From the NCBI GenBank assembly GCA_902583075.1, contig CACHUN010000003.1, positions 1 through 64,000 on the forward strand: a stretch of DNA of 64,000 nucleotides. The letters are read 5' to 3'. A program made the translations under genes and the position numbers. How positions within the stretch are numbered: the stretch's first letter is position 1; each line of letters starts with the position of its first letter. This DNA is from an uncultured Pelagibacteraceae bacterium (GTDB taxonomy: Bacteria; Pseudomonadota; Alphaproteobacteria; Pelagibacterales; Pelagibacteraceae). Positions 52,437-64,000 of this stretch are shown piece by piece. The notes beneath the pieces are model-generated. The model did not search any database and had not been told where the DNA came from. It saw only the letters and a program-made list of their open reading frames with translations.

Positions 52437-53011
52437 TCTTTGTTGTCCTCGGATATTGCGTGGTCTATACCTTTCCTTAAATATTCGTATCCAGTATATA
52501 AAGTAAGAAAAGCTGAGAGCCACAATAAAATTATTCCAATTGTTTGTGCATTATAGTCTTGAAAATTTATAATTTTATTTCCAGTTTCTCCAGTGAGCAA
52601 AACAGAAATACAAAACATTTGAAGAAATGTTTTTACTTTTGCTAGACTTGAAACTGGAAGTTTAATGCTTCCTTTGGCTAAAAATTCTCTTAAACCAGAA
52701 ATTAATACCTCTCTTGTAAGTATTATTATTGCAGCAATAACTTCATAGTTTTTAATAGTTCCATCCATAACAAGCAATATTAGAGCAGTTGCTACTATAA
52801 TTTTATCGGCAATTGGGTCTAATAACTCTCCAAGTTTGGACTCCTCTTTAAACATTCTTGCTAATAATCCATCTAAGAAGTCAGTAAATGAGGCAATTAC
52901 AAACAGTGCAAAAGGAATTACATCTCCATAAAACCCTGGCAAATAAAATGCAAAAACAAATATAGGAACAATTATAATTCTTCCAATAGTAAGATAATTT
53001 GGAATTTTCAT
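52433..53011 (-). CDS. pgsA: CDP-diacylglycerol--glycerol-3-phosphate 3-phosphatidyltransferase
   Basis: Makes phosphatidylglycerophosphate, precursor of phosphatidylglycerol. The 192-residue membrane protein has the CDP-alcohol phosphotransferase motif DFLDGLLARMFKEESKLGELLDPIADK near residues 43-69 (DG-AR-G-D-D pattern) and four to five helices. It follows uvrC by 3 bases, the usual uvrC-pgsA pairing. Confidence 0.95.
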   Translation of the reverse strand: MKIPNYLTIGRIIIVPIFVFAFYLPGFYGDVIPFALFVIASFTDFLDGLLARMFKEESKLGELLDPIADKIIVATALILLVMDGTIKNYEVIAAIIILTREVLISGLREFLAKGSIKLPVSSLAKVKTFLQMFCISVLLTGETGNKIINFQDYNAQTIGIILLWLSAFLTLYTGYEYLRKGIDHAISEDNKD

Positions 53012-53014
53012 ATA

Positions 53015-54850
53015 TTACTCGTGGAAGTAATTATATATCTTTTTCGCAACTTTTTCCTCAACTCCTTCAACTGTTTTTATCTCATCTAAGCTGGCGGACT
53101 CAACTGCTCTGGCTGAGCCAAAGTGATTTAAAAGAGCTCTTTTTCTAATAGATCCAATCCCATCAATTTGATCAAGTAAAGACTTACTAATACCTTTTTT
53201 TCTCTTTGCTCTATGTGCACTTATTGCAAATCTATGAGACTCGTCTCTTAATCTTTGTAAGAAAAAGAGGGTAGGGTCATTTTTTTCAAACTTAAATTCT
53301 TTACCATTATGAAAAAAGGTTTCATTACCACTATTCCTTAATTTACCTTTTGCAATTGCGATCATTGGAATATCATGTAATCCTAATTCATTAAGTGTTT
53401 CTCTGGCTACTGAGTATTGTCCTTTCCCTCCGTCAACTATTACTAAGTCTGGCATTGTTAAATAATTATCTTTTTCTTGAACAGCTCTTTTAAATCTTCT
53501 ATTTAAAACTTCTCGCATCATTCCATAATCATCTTGTTCATTTTTCTTATTTTTAATATTAAATTTTCTATACCTTTTTTTAATAAAACCCTCATCACCA
53601 AAAGTAATAAGTGCGCCAACACTGTTGGTTCCTTGAATATGACTATTGTCATAAACCTCAACTAAATTAATATTGTTTTCTAAATTAAATTTTTTAGAAA
53701 CATTTTCAAACAACTCTTTATTATTTTGGCTCTCATAAATTTTTCTATTTAAGCTATCTTTTGCATTTTTTAGAGCTTGATTTACAACTTTTAGTTTAGA
53801 ACCTCTTTTTGCAACAGAAATATTTATTTCTTTGTTTTCTTTTTGGGAAAGTGTTTTTTCAATTAGGACTTTTTCCTTTATTTCATCACTTAAGATAATG
53901 GAGCTTGGTACACTTTTGTTTTCATAAAATTGAGAAATAAAAGAATTCAAAATTTCTTTTAGGTTATCTTCTGGGTCGTGTTTAGGAAAAAAGGCTTGGT
54001 TTCCCCAGTTTTGTTTTGATCTATAGAAAAATACTTGAATACAAGTCTTACCAGACTCTTTGTATCCAGCTATAACATCTGCTTCAACCAAATTTGCCTC
54101 ATTTATTCTTTGAGATGATTGAATAATGTTTAAAGATTTAATTCTATCCCTCAAGATTGCAGCTTTTTCAAAATCTAAATCAGAACTTGCCTTTTCCATT
54201 TGTCCTGATAAATTTTTTTGTATCTTTCTTGATTTACCGGATACGAATTCAATTGCGCTATCTACTGATAGCTTATAATCATCTTTTTCTATGTATCCAA
54301 CACATGGACCAGAGCATCTCTTTATTTGATAAAGAATGCACGGTCTTTCTCTTTTTTTAAATACTGTATCATCACAAACTCTTAGTTGAAAAATTTTCTG
54401 GATCATTTTAATAGTCCAATTTGCAGATCCAGCTGAAGCAAATGGTCCAAAGTAAAAACCCTCTCTAGTTTTTTTTCCTCTATGTCTTCTAATTTGAGGC
54501 CATTTATCCTCATTTCCAATAAAAATAAATGGAAATGACTTGTCGTCGCGTAAAAGTATATTGAATTTAGGTTTATATTTTTTTATTAAGTTTGCCTCTA
54601 GTAGAAGTGCTTCACTCTCATTAGAGGTACTTGTGATCTCAATTTTCCTTGTTTGAGATAGCATTCTCTCAGTTCTAATAATATGATTTTTCTCAGAAAC
54701 ATAACTCTTTAATCTGTTGGGTAAATTTTTTGCTTTACCAACATAAAGTATCACATTTTTTTCATTTAACATTCTGTATACACCAGGAAGCTTGGGTATA
54801 AGTGGTAGCTCTTTTTTAATTGCTTCTTTACCTATATCAGAACTTATCAT
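53015..54850 (-). CDS. uvrC: Excinuclease ABC subunit C
   Basis: Makes the two incisions in nucleotide excision repair. From the ATG at 54850 the protein is 611 residues: GIY-YIG nuclease domain with GVYRML and [14 protein letters not shown] near residues 24-45, a UVR motif around [14 protein letters not shown], the RNase H-like nuclease with [18 protein letters not shown] and [10 protein letters not shown], and tandem helix-hairpin-helix at the end. The longer start at 54880 would overlap folB by 44 bases and is less likely. Confidence 0.96.
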   Translation of the reverse strand: MISSDIGKEAIKKELPLIPKLPGVYRMLNEKNVILYVGKAKNLPNRLKSYVSEKNHIIRTERMLSQTRKIEITSTSNESEALLLEANLIKKYKPKFNILLRDDKSFPFIFIGNEDKWPQIRRHRGKKTREGFYFGPFASAGSANWTIKMIQKIFQLRVCDDTVFKKRERPCILYQIKRCSGPCVGYIEKDDYKLSVDSAIEFVSGKSRKIQKNLSGQMEKASSDLDFEKAAILRDRIKSLNIIQSSQRINEANLVEADVIAGYKESGKTCIQVFFYRSKQNWGNQAFFPKHDPEDNLKEILNSFISQFYENKSVPSSIILSDEIKEKVLIEKTLSQKENKEINISVAKRGSKLKVVNQALKNAKDSLNRKIYESQNNKELFENVSKKFNLENNINLVEVYDNSHIQGTNSVGALITFGDEGFIKKRYRKFNIKNKKNEQDDYGMMREVLNRRFKRAVQEKDNYLTMPDLVIVDGGKGQYSVARETLNELGLHDIPMIAIAKGKLRNSGNETFFHNGKEFKFEKNDPTLFFLQRLRDESHRFAISAHRAKRKKGISKSLLDQIDGIGSIRKRALLNHFGSARAVESASLDEIKTVEGVEEKVAKKIYNYFHE

Positions 54851-55262
54851 GACTTCTTTTTTTTGAAATTTGAATACCAACGGATGAGCAATCTTTCATG
54901 ATTTCTAATTTCTCAATTTGAAGACTTATTTTATCAATTCTTTTATCTTTAAATAATTCATCGAATACATCTTCCGCTAATGTTTCAAGAAAATTATAAT
55001 GTTTATTTTTGATAAGTTTCTTTATCAATCTTACAATTTTTGCATAATTTACAATTGATTTAATATCTTTATCATTTGAGGGGTTTTTATCTTCGTAGTT
55101 TACTTCTAAATTAAATTTAACTTTTTGGGGAGCCTCTTTTTCAAAATCAAAATAACCAAGTTTTAAATTTAAAATAAGTTCTTTGATAAGCACTTTCTTT
55201 TCATAATTGAAAAGGCTTTTGATTTTATCAACCTTTACAATTTTTAAATTATTTTTCTTCAT
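54837..55262 (-). CDS. folB: Dihydroneopterin aldolase (FolB family)
   Basis: Aldolase in tetrahydrofolate synthesis. The 141-residue chain has the FolB core: [14 protein letters not shown] and [17 protein letters not shown] near residues 88-115, and [22 protein letters not shown] near the C-terminus. The first 20 residues (charged, [20 protein letters not shown]) are an extension before the usual beta start. Its ATG overlaps the stop of the upstream hydrolase gene by 4 bases. Confidence 0.82.
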   Translation of the reverse strand: MKKNNLKIVKVDKIKSLFNYEKKVLIKELILNLKLGYFDFEKEAPQKVKFNLEVNYEDKNPSNDKDIKSIVNYAKIVRLIKKLIKNKHYNFLETLAEDVFDELFKDKRIDKISLQIEKLEIMKDCSSVGIQISKKRSHDKF

Positions 55263-56179
55263 ATTCTAGAACCTATATATTCTAATATAACTGGATTGTA
55301 ATATTGAAAACAGGTTGCCTGATCCATACTATGTCCATCTTTAACTTTAAATTTATCTGATTTATTTTTCCCTAATTTAAAACATTTTTTTCCATCAATT
55401 GTATAATCTTTAGATATAACAACTCTTTTCATTCCATCAATTTGATCCATCCAATCAGAAGTCAATCCTTCAAAAGGATCTTTTGGATGAGTAAAAGCCA
55501 ATAGTGGAACTTTAAGATTTTTTAATATTTCATCATTATATTGGGACCTTAAATCGTATTGTGCAGGTTTTTTTTCTTTAAATTTAGCTAAACCTTCTTC
55601 TAATCCTAATTTTGATACCTTATACTTTTTGCTTAGTCTATCAAAGCACGCTTGCATATAAGCTATTCCTCCCCCAGCTTTGTCAGGATGTCTTGAAAAG
55701 AATAGTAGAGTTGTTAATCCACCACAAGAATGTCCAGTGACAAATATCTGTTTTCTAGGAACGCCTAGAGAAACGAGTTTTTCTACTAACTCGAAATTTT
55801 GTTCTACTCTTTTGTCTAACTTTGATTTGCCTTCGTATGGTTTTTTTGAAAACCACCATTTTTTTCCCATATCACCTACTATTTTATGTGCACATAAATT
55901 ATAGAGCATAATTTTTTTTCCATTTATTTCTTCATCTATTAATGAAACACGGTTTCTAATTTGGTCTATAGATGTGCAAAAATTTTGTTTTCCATCAAAA
56001 TTACTTTGACCATGGTTATTGATTAAAATTATTTTATTAGTCGGATCTTCAATTGTTGATAATTTAGTTACTTTAAATTTCTTTGATAAAAATCCATCTT
56101 TCTTAATATTGTGACCATCAGCAAACGATGTTGATATTGTCAGAATAAATATTGATAAAAATAAGTATAAATTTTTCAT
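55259..56179 (-). CDS. Exported alpha/beta-hydrolase-like protein, unknown substrate
   Basis: With the ATG at 56179 (ATGA overlap with the SDR gene) the protein is 306 residues and begins with a signal peptide ([22 protein letters not shown]). It has a nucleophile-elbow motif VTGHSCGGLTTLLFFS near residue 150 (G-H-S-C-G), and possible acid and His residues in AFTHPKDPF and KDGHSMDQATCF in the C-terminal part. Several cysteines could form disulfides in the periplasm. It looks like a secreted serine hydrolase; no family name or substrate can be given. It is inserted in a folate and DNA-repair operon. Confidence 0.7.
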   Translation of the reverse strand: MKNLYLFLSIFILTISTSFADGHNIKKDGFLSKKFKVTKLSTIEDPTNKIILINNHGQSNFDGKQNFCTSIDQIRNRVSLIDEEINGKKIMLYNLCAHKIVGDMGKKWWFSKKPYEGKSKLDKRVEQNFELVEKLVSLGVPRKQIFVTGHSCGGLTTLLFFSRHPDKAGGGIAYMQACFDRLSKKYKVSKLGLEEGLAKFKEKKPAQYDLRSQYNDEILKNLKVPLLAFTHPKDPFEGLTSDWMDQIDGMKRVVISKDYTIDGKKCFKLGKNKSDKFKVKDGHSMDQATCFQYYNPVILEYIGSRI

Positions 56180-56909
56180 TCTTTTCCACCCATTATGTCT
56201 GGAGTTTGCCAATTTAAGTTTTGACCACAATCTATTGCCAATACTTGTCCAGTAATAGATATATTTTTAATAAAAAAGTCTACCGCGTTGCATATTTGTT
56301 GAACATCTACTTGTCTTTTGAGAGGTGTTGCCATGTATTGTTTTTTAAAATGTTTTTCACTTTGTCTTTTGTTTTTAATTGTAGGACCAGGGGCAATTCC
56401 ATTAACTCTTATTTTTGGAGCCAAACTCATGGCACTAGTTTTTGTAAGGGTATAAAGTCCAGTTTTACTTATGGTATATGAAAAAAAATAGGGAGTAAGT
56501 TTAAAAACTCTTTGATCAATTATATTTATAATATTATTGTTTTTACTCTTAATATTTTTAGCAAATTCTTTTGACAAAAGTGCAGGTGTTCTTAGATTTG
56601 TTCTTAAATGTTGTCCCCAACTATCTGTATTAAAGTTTTCTAATTTATCATTTTCAAACAGAGAAGCATTATTTATCAAACAATTAAAATATTTTAATTT
56701 GGATTTTGCAAATTTAATAACCTTATTTACATCGCTTTCAACACTTAGATCTCCTTTAATCAAATAAACTTTCGTACCATTTGAAGATAATTCTTTTTTA
56801 AGTTTTTCAGCCTTTGCTTTTGATTTGTTATAATGAATTACGATTTCTACTCCCTTACCTGAAAGTTTTCTAGCTATGGCAGCACCAATTCTAGTGGCTC
56901 CACCAGTAA

Positions 56910-56931
<22 letters not shown>
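56176..56931 (-). CDS. Short-chain dehydrogenase/reductase, pteridine-reductase (FolM)-like
   Basis: A 251-residue Rossmann-fold oxidoreductase: [18 protein letters not shown] near residues 5-22, the NNAS motif [11 protein letters not shown] near 87-97, YTISKTGL with catalytic Tyr and Lys near 151-158, and VNGIAPGPT. The TGGATRIG form resembles pteridine/dihydromonapterin reductases, and folB two genes downstream supports a folate role. A different SDR function remains possible. It overlaps uvrB by 22 bases. Confidence 0.78.
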
Positions 56932-61322
<4,391 letters not shown>

Positions 61323-61333
61323 TTCTTTGAAAA

Positions 61334-61717
61334 TTATTTAGTTTTTTTCTTCTTCTCTAAACCAAATACTGGGGAGTTTCTAAATCTTAAAACAAGAATT
61401 GCTATTGCGATTAAAACAATGGCACCTGCTTCATATAATAATACTTCTGGATTAATCGATTTTCCTTGTAAAATTATAAATCTAGAAAGAGCAGTAATTG
61501 CAATAAATAATGGAAGAGTTATTTGAATTGATTGGCTTTCCCAAAATACTCTTACCATTGCTAAAACTTCCAGGTATAGAAAAAGTAACAGCAAATCAGC
61601 TAAAGTAACTTTTTGAACAACTATCATTTGATATATTTCAATACCAAATGCTATAATTGTAGCAGCAAGTATAATTACTAAAGCTATTAATTGGATTTGT
61701 TTTACTATATTTTCCAT
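61334..61717 (-). CDS. PsiE-like membrane protein (phosphate-starvation-inducible family)
   Basis: A 127-residue protein with four hydrophobic helices. LLFLYLEVLAMVRVFWESQ near residues 43-61 and ITLPLFIAITALSRFIILQ near 66-84 match the PsiE family. Function is unknown; the name comes from phosphate-starvation induction in E. coli, and no Pho box is visible here. It lies 24 bases downstream of trxB on the same strand. Confidence 0.82.
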   Translation of the reverse strand: MENIVKQIQLIALVIILAATIIAFGIEIYQMIVVQKVTLADLLLLFLYLEVLAMVRVFWESQSIQITLPLFIAITALSRFIILQGKSINPEVLLYEAGAIVLIAIAILVLRFRNSPVFGLEKKKKTK

Positions 61718-61741
61718 GGATAACTTATAAATGATCTTAAA

Positions 61742-62689
61742 TTAATTTGAAGCTAAATATTTTTCTGCTTCTAGAGCAGCCATACAGCCCATTCCTGCTG
61801 CTGTTACTGCTTGTCTAAAAATTTTGTCTTTAACATCTCCAGCAGCATAAACACCCGGAACATTTGTTTCTGTAGAATCACTTTTTGTAATTAGATAACC
61901 TGTATTGTCCATTTCTAATTGATCTTTAAATAGCGAAGTAGCAGGGTCATGACCAATAGCTATAAATAAACCATCAATTTTTAACTCTGATATTTCATTA
62001 GTTTTAATATTTTTAATTTTCAAGCCTTTTACATTTTTTGGTTCTTCATCCCCAATTATTTCTTCAACAACTGAGTCCCAAATAATTTCAATTTTTTTGT
62101 TTTCCATTAATTTTTTTTGTAAAAGTTTTTCTGCTCTTAGTTCATTTCTTCTGTGAATTAATTGTACTTTTGATGCAAATTTTGTAAGAAACATTGCTTC
62201 TTCAACTGCTGCATTTCCACCTCCAACTACTGCAACTGTTTTATCTTTAAAAAAGAAACCATCGCATGTTGCACAAGCCGAAACTCCGAATCCTTTAAAT
62301 TTTTCTTCAGATTCAATGTTTAACCATCTTGCTTGAGCACCTGTTGAAATTATTATTGAGTCTGCTGTATACTTTTGCCCACCATCGCCTATTGCTTCAA
62401 AAGGTTTAGATTTTAAATTTACCGATTGAATATGATCTTCAACTAAATCTGTTCCTACTGCTCTTGCTTGCTCTCTCATTTGTTCCATTAACCATGGTCC
62501 TTGTATGACATCAGCAAAGCCAGGATAGTTTTCAACATCAGTCGTAATTGTTAGTTGACCACCTGGCTGCATACCTGCAACTAACATTGGTTTTAGCATT
62601 GCTCTTGCAGCATAAACTGCAGCAGTGTAGCCCGCTGGGCCAGATCCAATTATTAACACTTTTGTATGTTTAGTTGGTTTTTCACTCAT
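61742..62689 (-). CDS. trxB: Thioredoxin reductase
   Basis: FAD/NADPH enzyme that reduces thioredoxin. The 315-residue protein has IIGSGPAGYTAAVYAARA near residues 13-30, the redox pair CATCDGFFF near 138-146, VVGGGNAAVEEAMFL near 155-169 and the FAD-binding end GVYAAGDVKDKIFRQAVTAAGMG. It diverges from the ELM1-like gene with only 20 bases between the two start codons. Confidence 0.96.
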   Translation of the reverse strand: MSEKPTKHTKVLIIGSGPAGYTAAVYAARAMLKPMLVAGMQPGGQLTITTDVENYPGFADVIQGPWLMEQMREQARAVGTDLVEDHIQSVNLKSKPFEAIGDGGQKYTADSIIISTGAQARWLNIESEEKFKGFGVSACATCDGFFFKDKTVAVVGGGNAAVEEAMFLTKFASKVQLIHRRNELRAEKLLQKKLMENKKIEIIWDSVVEEIIGDEEPKNVKGLKIKNIKTNEISELKIDGLFIAIGHDPATSLFKDQLEMDNTGYLITKSDSTETNVPGVYAAGDVKDKIFRQAVTAAGMGCMAALEAEKYLASN

Positions 62690-62709
62690 AGAAGTCTATA
62701 TAGTTAATA

Positions 62710-63654
62710 ATGGGCAAATTAAAAGGTATTTTATTGACCGAGGGTATGCATGGTATGTTGAGCCAGGTTGAAGGCTTAGCCAAAGCTTTAGACATAGATT
62801 TTACTCACCACAAGGTTGAACTAAATAATTTATGGAAGTTAATTCCACCAAAATTTACTCCAATTTCTCAAAAAGTTTATAAAAAAATAAATCACTCAGA
62901 TTATGATTTAATAATATCTTGTGGTCGAAAAAGTATAATTCCATCTATTCATTTAAAAGGTATTTCAAACAAAAAAGTTTTAAATATCCATATTCAAGAC
63001 CCGAAGATTAACTTAAATTACTTTGATTTTATAGTGGCTCCAGAGCATGATGGAATTAACGGCTCCAATGTCATTACTACAAAAGGTGCTCTTCATTACC
63101 TTACAGAAAATGAAATAGTTGAAAATAAGAATTATTTAAACTCTTTTATAAAAAAAGATGATAGAAAAATCTGGTGCTTAATAATGGGTGGACCCACAAA
63201 ATACTATGATTATTCAACTAAAAATATGAAACATATTTTTTCAATTTTTTACAAACTTTTGAAAAAACACGAATTTCAACTTGTTGTGATACCGTCAATG
63301 AGAACTCCTCTAAACACTATTCACTATGCTAAAGAATTTTTTGGCGAAAATCATACCGTTATAATGAATGTTGATAAAAAAGCTTACTTATCAGCCTTAG
63401 CTATTTCTGAAAATATTGTCGTAACATGTGACTCTAGCTCAATGATTTCAGAAGCTGCTTTAACAGGAAAACCTGTTTATATTGCTAATATTTTGCCTAG
63501 AAAAAATGATATAAGATTCCAAAGATTTAGAAATTTATTTAGAGAATTAAATATCACGAGAAATCTTGGGGAAGATATGGAAACTTGGAACTATAAAAAA
63601 CTTGATGAAACAAATAGAGTAGCAAAAATCATAAAAGAGAGAATAAGTAACTAA
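62710..63654 (+). CDS. ELM1 / mitochondrial-fission-protein-like glycosyltransferase-fold protein
   Basis: A 314-residue protein whose N-terminus (GILLTEGMHGMLSQVEGLAKAL), DLIISCGRKSIIPSIHLKG near 74-92, and C-terminal SENIVVTCDSSSMISEAALTGKPVYI near 235-260 match the ELM1 family (DUF1022). The plant member is required for mitochondrial fission; the bacterial function is not established, but a GT-B-like sugar transferase has been proposed. Its TAA overlaps the next ATG by one base, so the two are coupled. Confidence 0.8.
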   Translation: MGKLKGILLTEGMHGMLSQVEGLAKALDIDFTHHKVELNNLWKLIPPKFTPISQKVYKKINHSDYDLIISCGRKSIIPSIHLKGISNKKVLNIHIQDPKINLNYFDFIVAPEHDGINGSNVITTKGALHYLTENEIVENKNYLNSFIKKDDRKIWCLIMGGPTKYYDYSTKNMKHIFSIFYKLLKKHEFQLVVIPSMRTPLNTIHYAKEFFGENHTVIMNVDKKAYLSALAISENIVVTCDSSSMISEAALTGKPVYIANILPRKNDIRFQRFRNLFRELNITRNLGEDMETWNYKKLDETNRVAKIIKERISN

Positions 63655-64000
63655 TGTCCTATTTAAATTCAATTATTAATGACTCAAAAAAATTTGTTAG
63701 TCCATTTACACATTGGGAATTAAATAAGCCTCTTACAGATGAGCAAATTAACGAAATAGTTACAGCTGATATCACTGATCCTGCAAAATATAATGTCAGT
63801 TATGATGGTACAAGGGCTATAGATGGAGGAGAGGGTAAATTTAGGGAAGGTATTTCAGATGGTGGGAAAGCTTTAAAATTTAGATGTTTTGTCACTAAAG
63901 AAAATTCTTATAAATTCCCAGGACTTACCAATCTAATTAAAGAACTTCAAAATAAAAAAACTTACCAAAAAATATCTGAATTAATCAATAAAGACCTTTC
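63654..64000 (+). CDS. Conserved protein, N-terminal part (possible 2OG-Fe(II) oxygenase); cut by window end
   Basis: An open frame from the ATG at 63654 to the window end, about 115 codons. The product begins MSYLNSIINDS and has SPFTHWELNKPLTDEQINEI near residues 16-35. This opening, followed by a DGTRAIDGGEG stretch, resembles the N-terminus of some 2-oxoglutarate/iron dioxygenase-like proteins, but the His-Asp-His metal site would lie beyond the window. The TAATG junction with the ELM1-like gene indicates cotranscription. Confidence 0.5.
   Translation, partial: MSYLNSIINDSKKFVSPFTHWELNKPLTDEQINEIVTADITDPAKYNVSYDGTRAIDGGEGKFREGISDGGKALKFRCFVTKENSYKFPGLTNLIKELQNKKTYQKISELINKDL

Overview
This window is a tightly packed, strongly AT-rich stretch of core chromosome from a streamlined marine alphaproteobacterium. 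It is almost certainly Pelagibacterales (SAR11 clade, Candidatus Pelagibacter-like). The reasons are the very low G+C judged by eye, intergenic gaps that never exceed about 100 bases, an aa3-type oxidase and a petABC bc1 complex, the alphaproteobacterial b/b' ATP synthase stalk, a CcrM GANTC methylase, a PetP/PetR-type regulator pair, and a crtI-crtB-crtY-blh retinal pathway of the kind that serves proteorhodopsin. I see no insertion sequence, prophage, CRISPR array, rRNA or integrase. One tRNA, tRNA-Gln(UUG), is present.

Layout. 1-4558 (minus): Kdo/lipid A assembly and export (lpxK, waaA, msbA) plus ubiA. 4611-9181: a DUF2721 membrane protein, a pirin/quinone-oxidoreductase/DoxX/HAD-dehalogenase run, rsmE and a SCO1-like copper chaperone. 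9218-15165: a lone subunit-III-like protein, a 63-aa membrane protein, then the oxidase operon coxB-coxA-coxC-coxD-(87-aa protein)-ctaB, followed by thrC and a peroxiredoxin. 17052-29830 (minus): one uninterrupted 16-gene run, in transcription order dciA, dsbA-like, smc, atpI-B-E-F'-F, crtI-B-Y, blh, a 60-aa protein, ispH, thrB and a frameshifted rnhA. 29831-38442: mutY, a flavin monooxygenase, ccrM, rnhB, a 44-aa protein, a uracil-DNA glycosylase, a TPR protein, ispE, tRNA-Gln and the CCA-adding enzyme. 38439-49108: greA, hemF, trmL, petABC, then the conserved block lgt-midA-pgeF-prs-rplY-pth-ychF, and ubiK. 49089-64000: a histidine kinase with petR and petP, ilvE, pgsA-uvrC-folB-hydrolase-SDR-uvrB, an aspartate aminotransferase, an NAD-dependent reductase, psiE, trxB, an ELM1-like protein and one gene cut by the window end.

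How the genes fit together. Energy conversion dominates: bc1 complex, terminal oxidase with heme A precursor and copper delivery, the complete F0 sector, ubiquinone synthesis (ubiA, ubiK, possibly the monooxygenase) and retinal synthesis. Isoprenoid supply (ispE, ispH) feeds the carotenoid, quinone and heme-farnesyl branches. DNA replication and repair genes (dciA, smc, mutY, the glycosylase, uvrB, uvrC, rnhA, rnhB) are spread among them.

Architecture. Nine of ten convergent gene pairs overlap at their stop codons, and three of them share a single TTAA as both stops. Divergent pairs are separated by as little as 0 or 10 bases, so promoters and terminators must often lie inside coding sequence. 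The points most worth a second look are: an SMC protein without a recognisable hinge domain; an RNase HI gene split at an A7 run; four GANTC sites packed upstream of the GANTC methylase gene; a CCA-adding-enzyme gene that starts three bases after a tRNA; and palindromes upstream of coxB and petA. No stretch over 300 bases lacks a gene.
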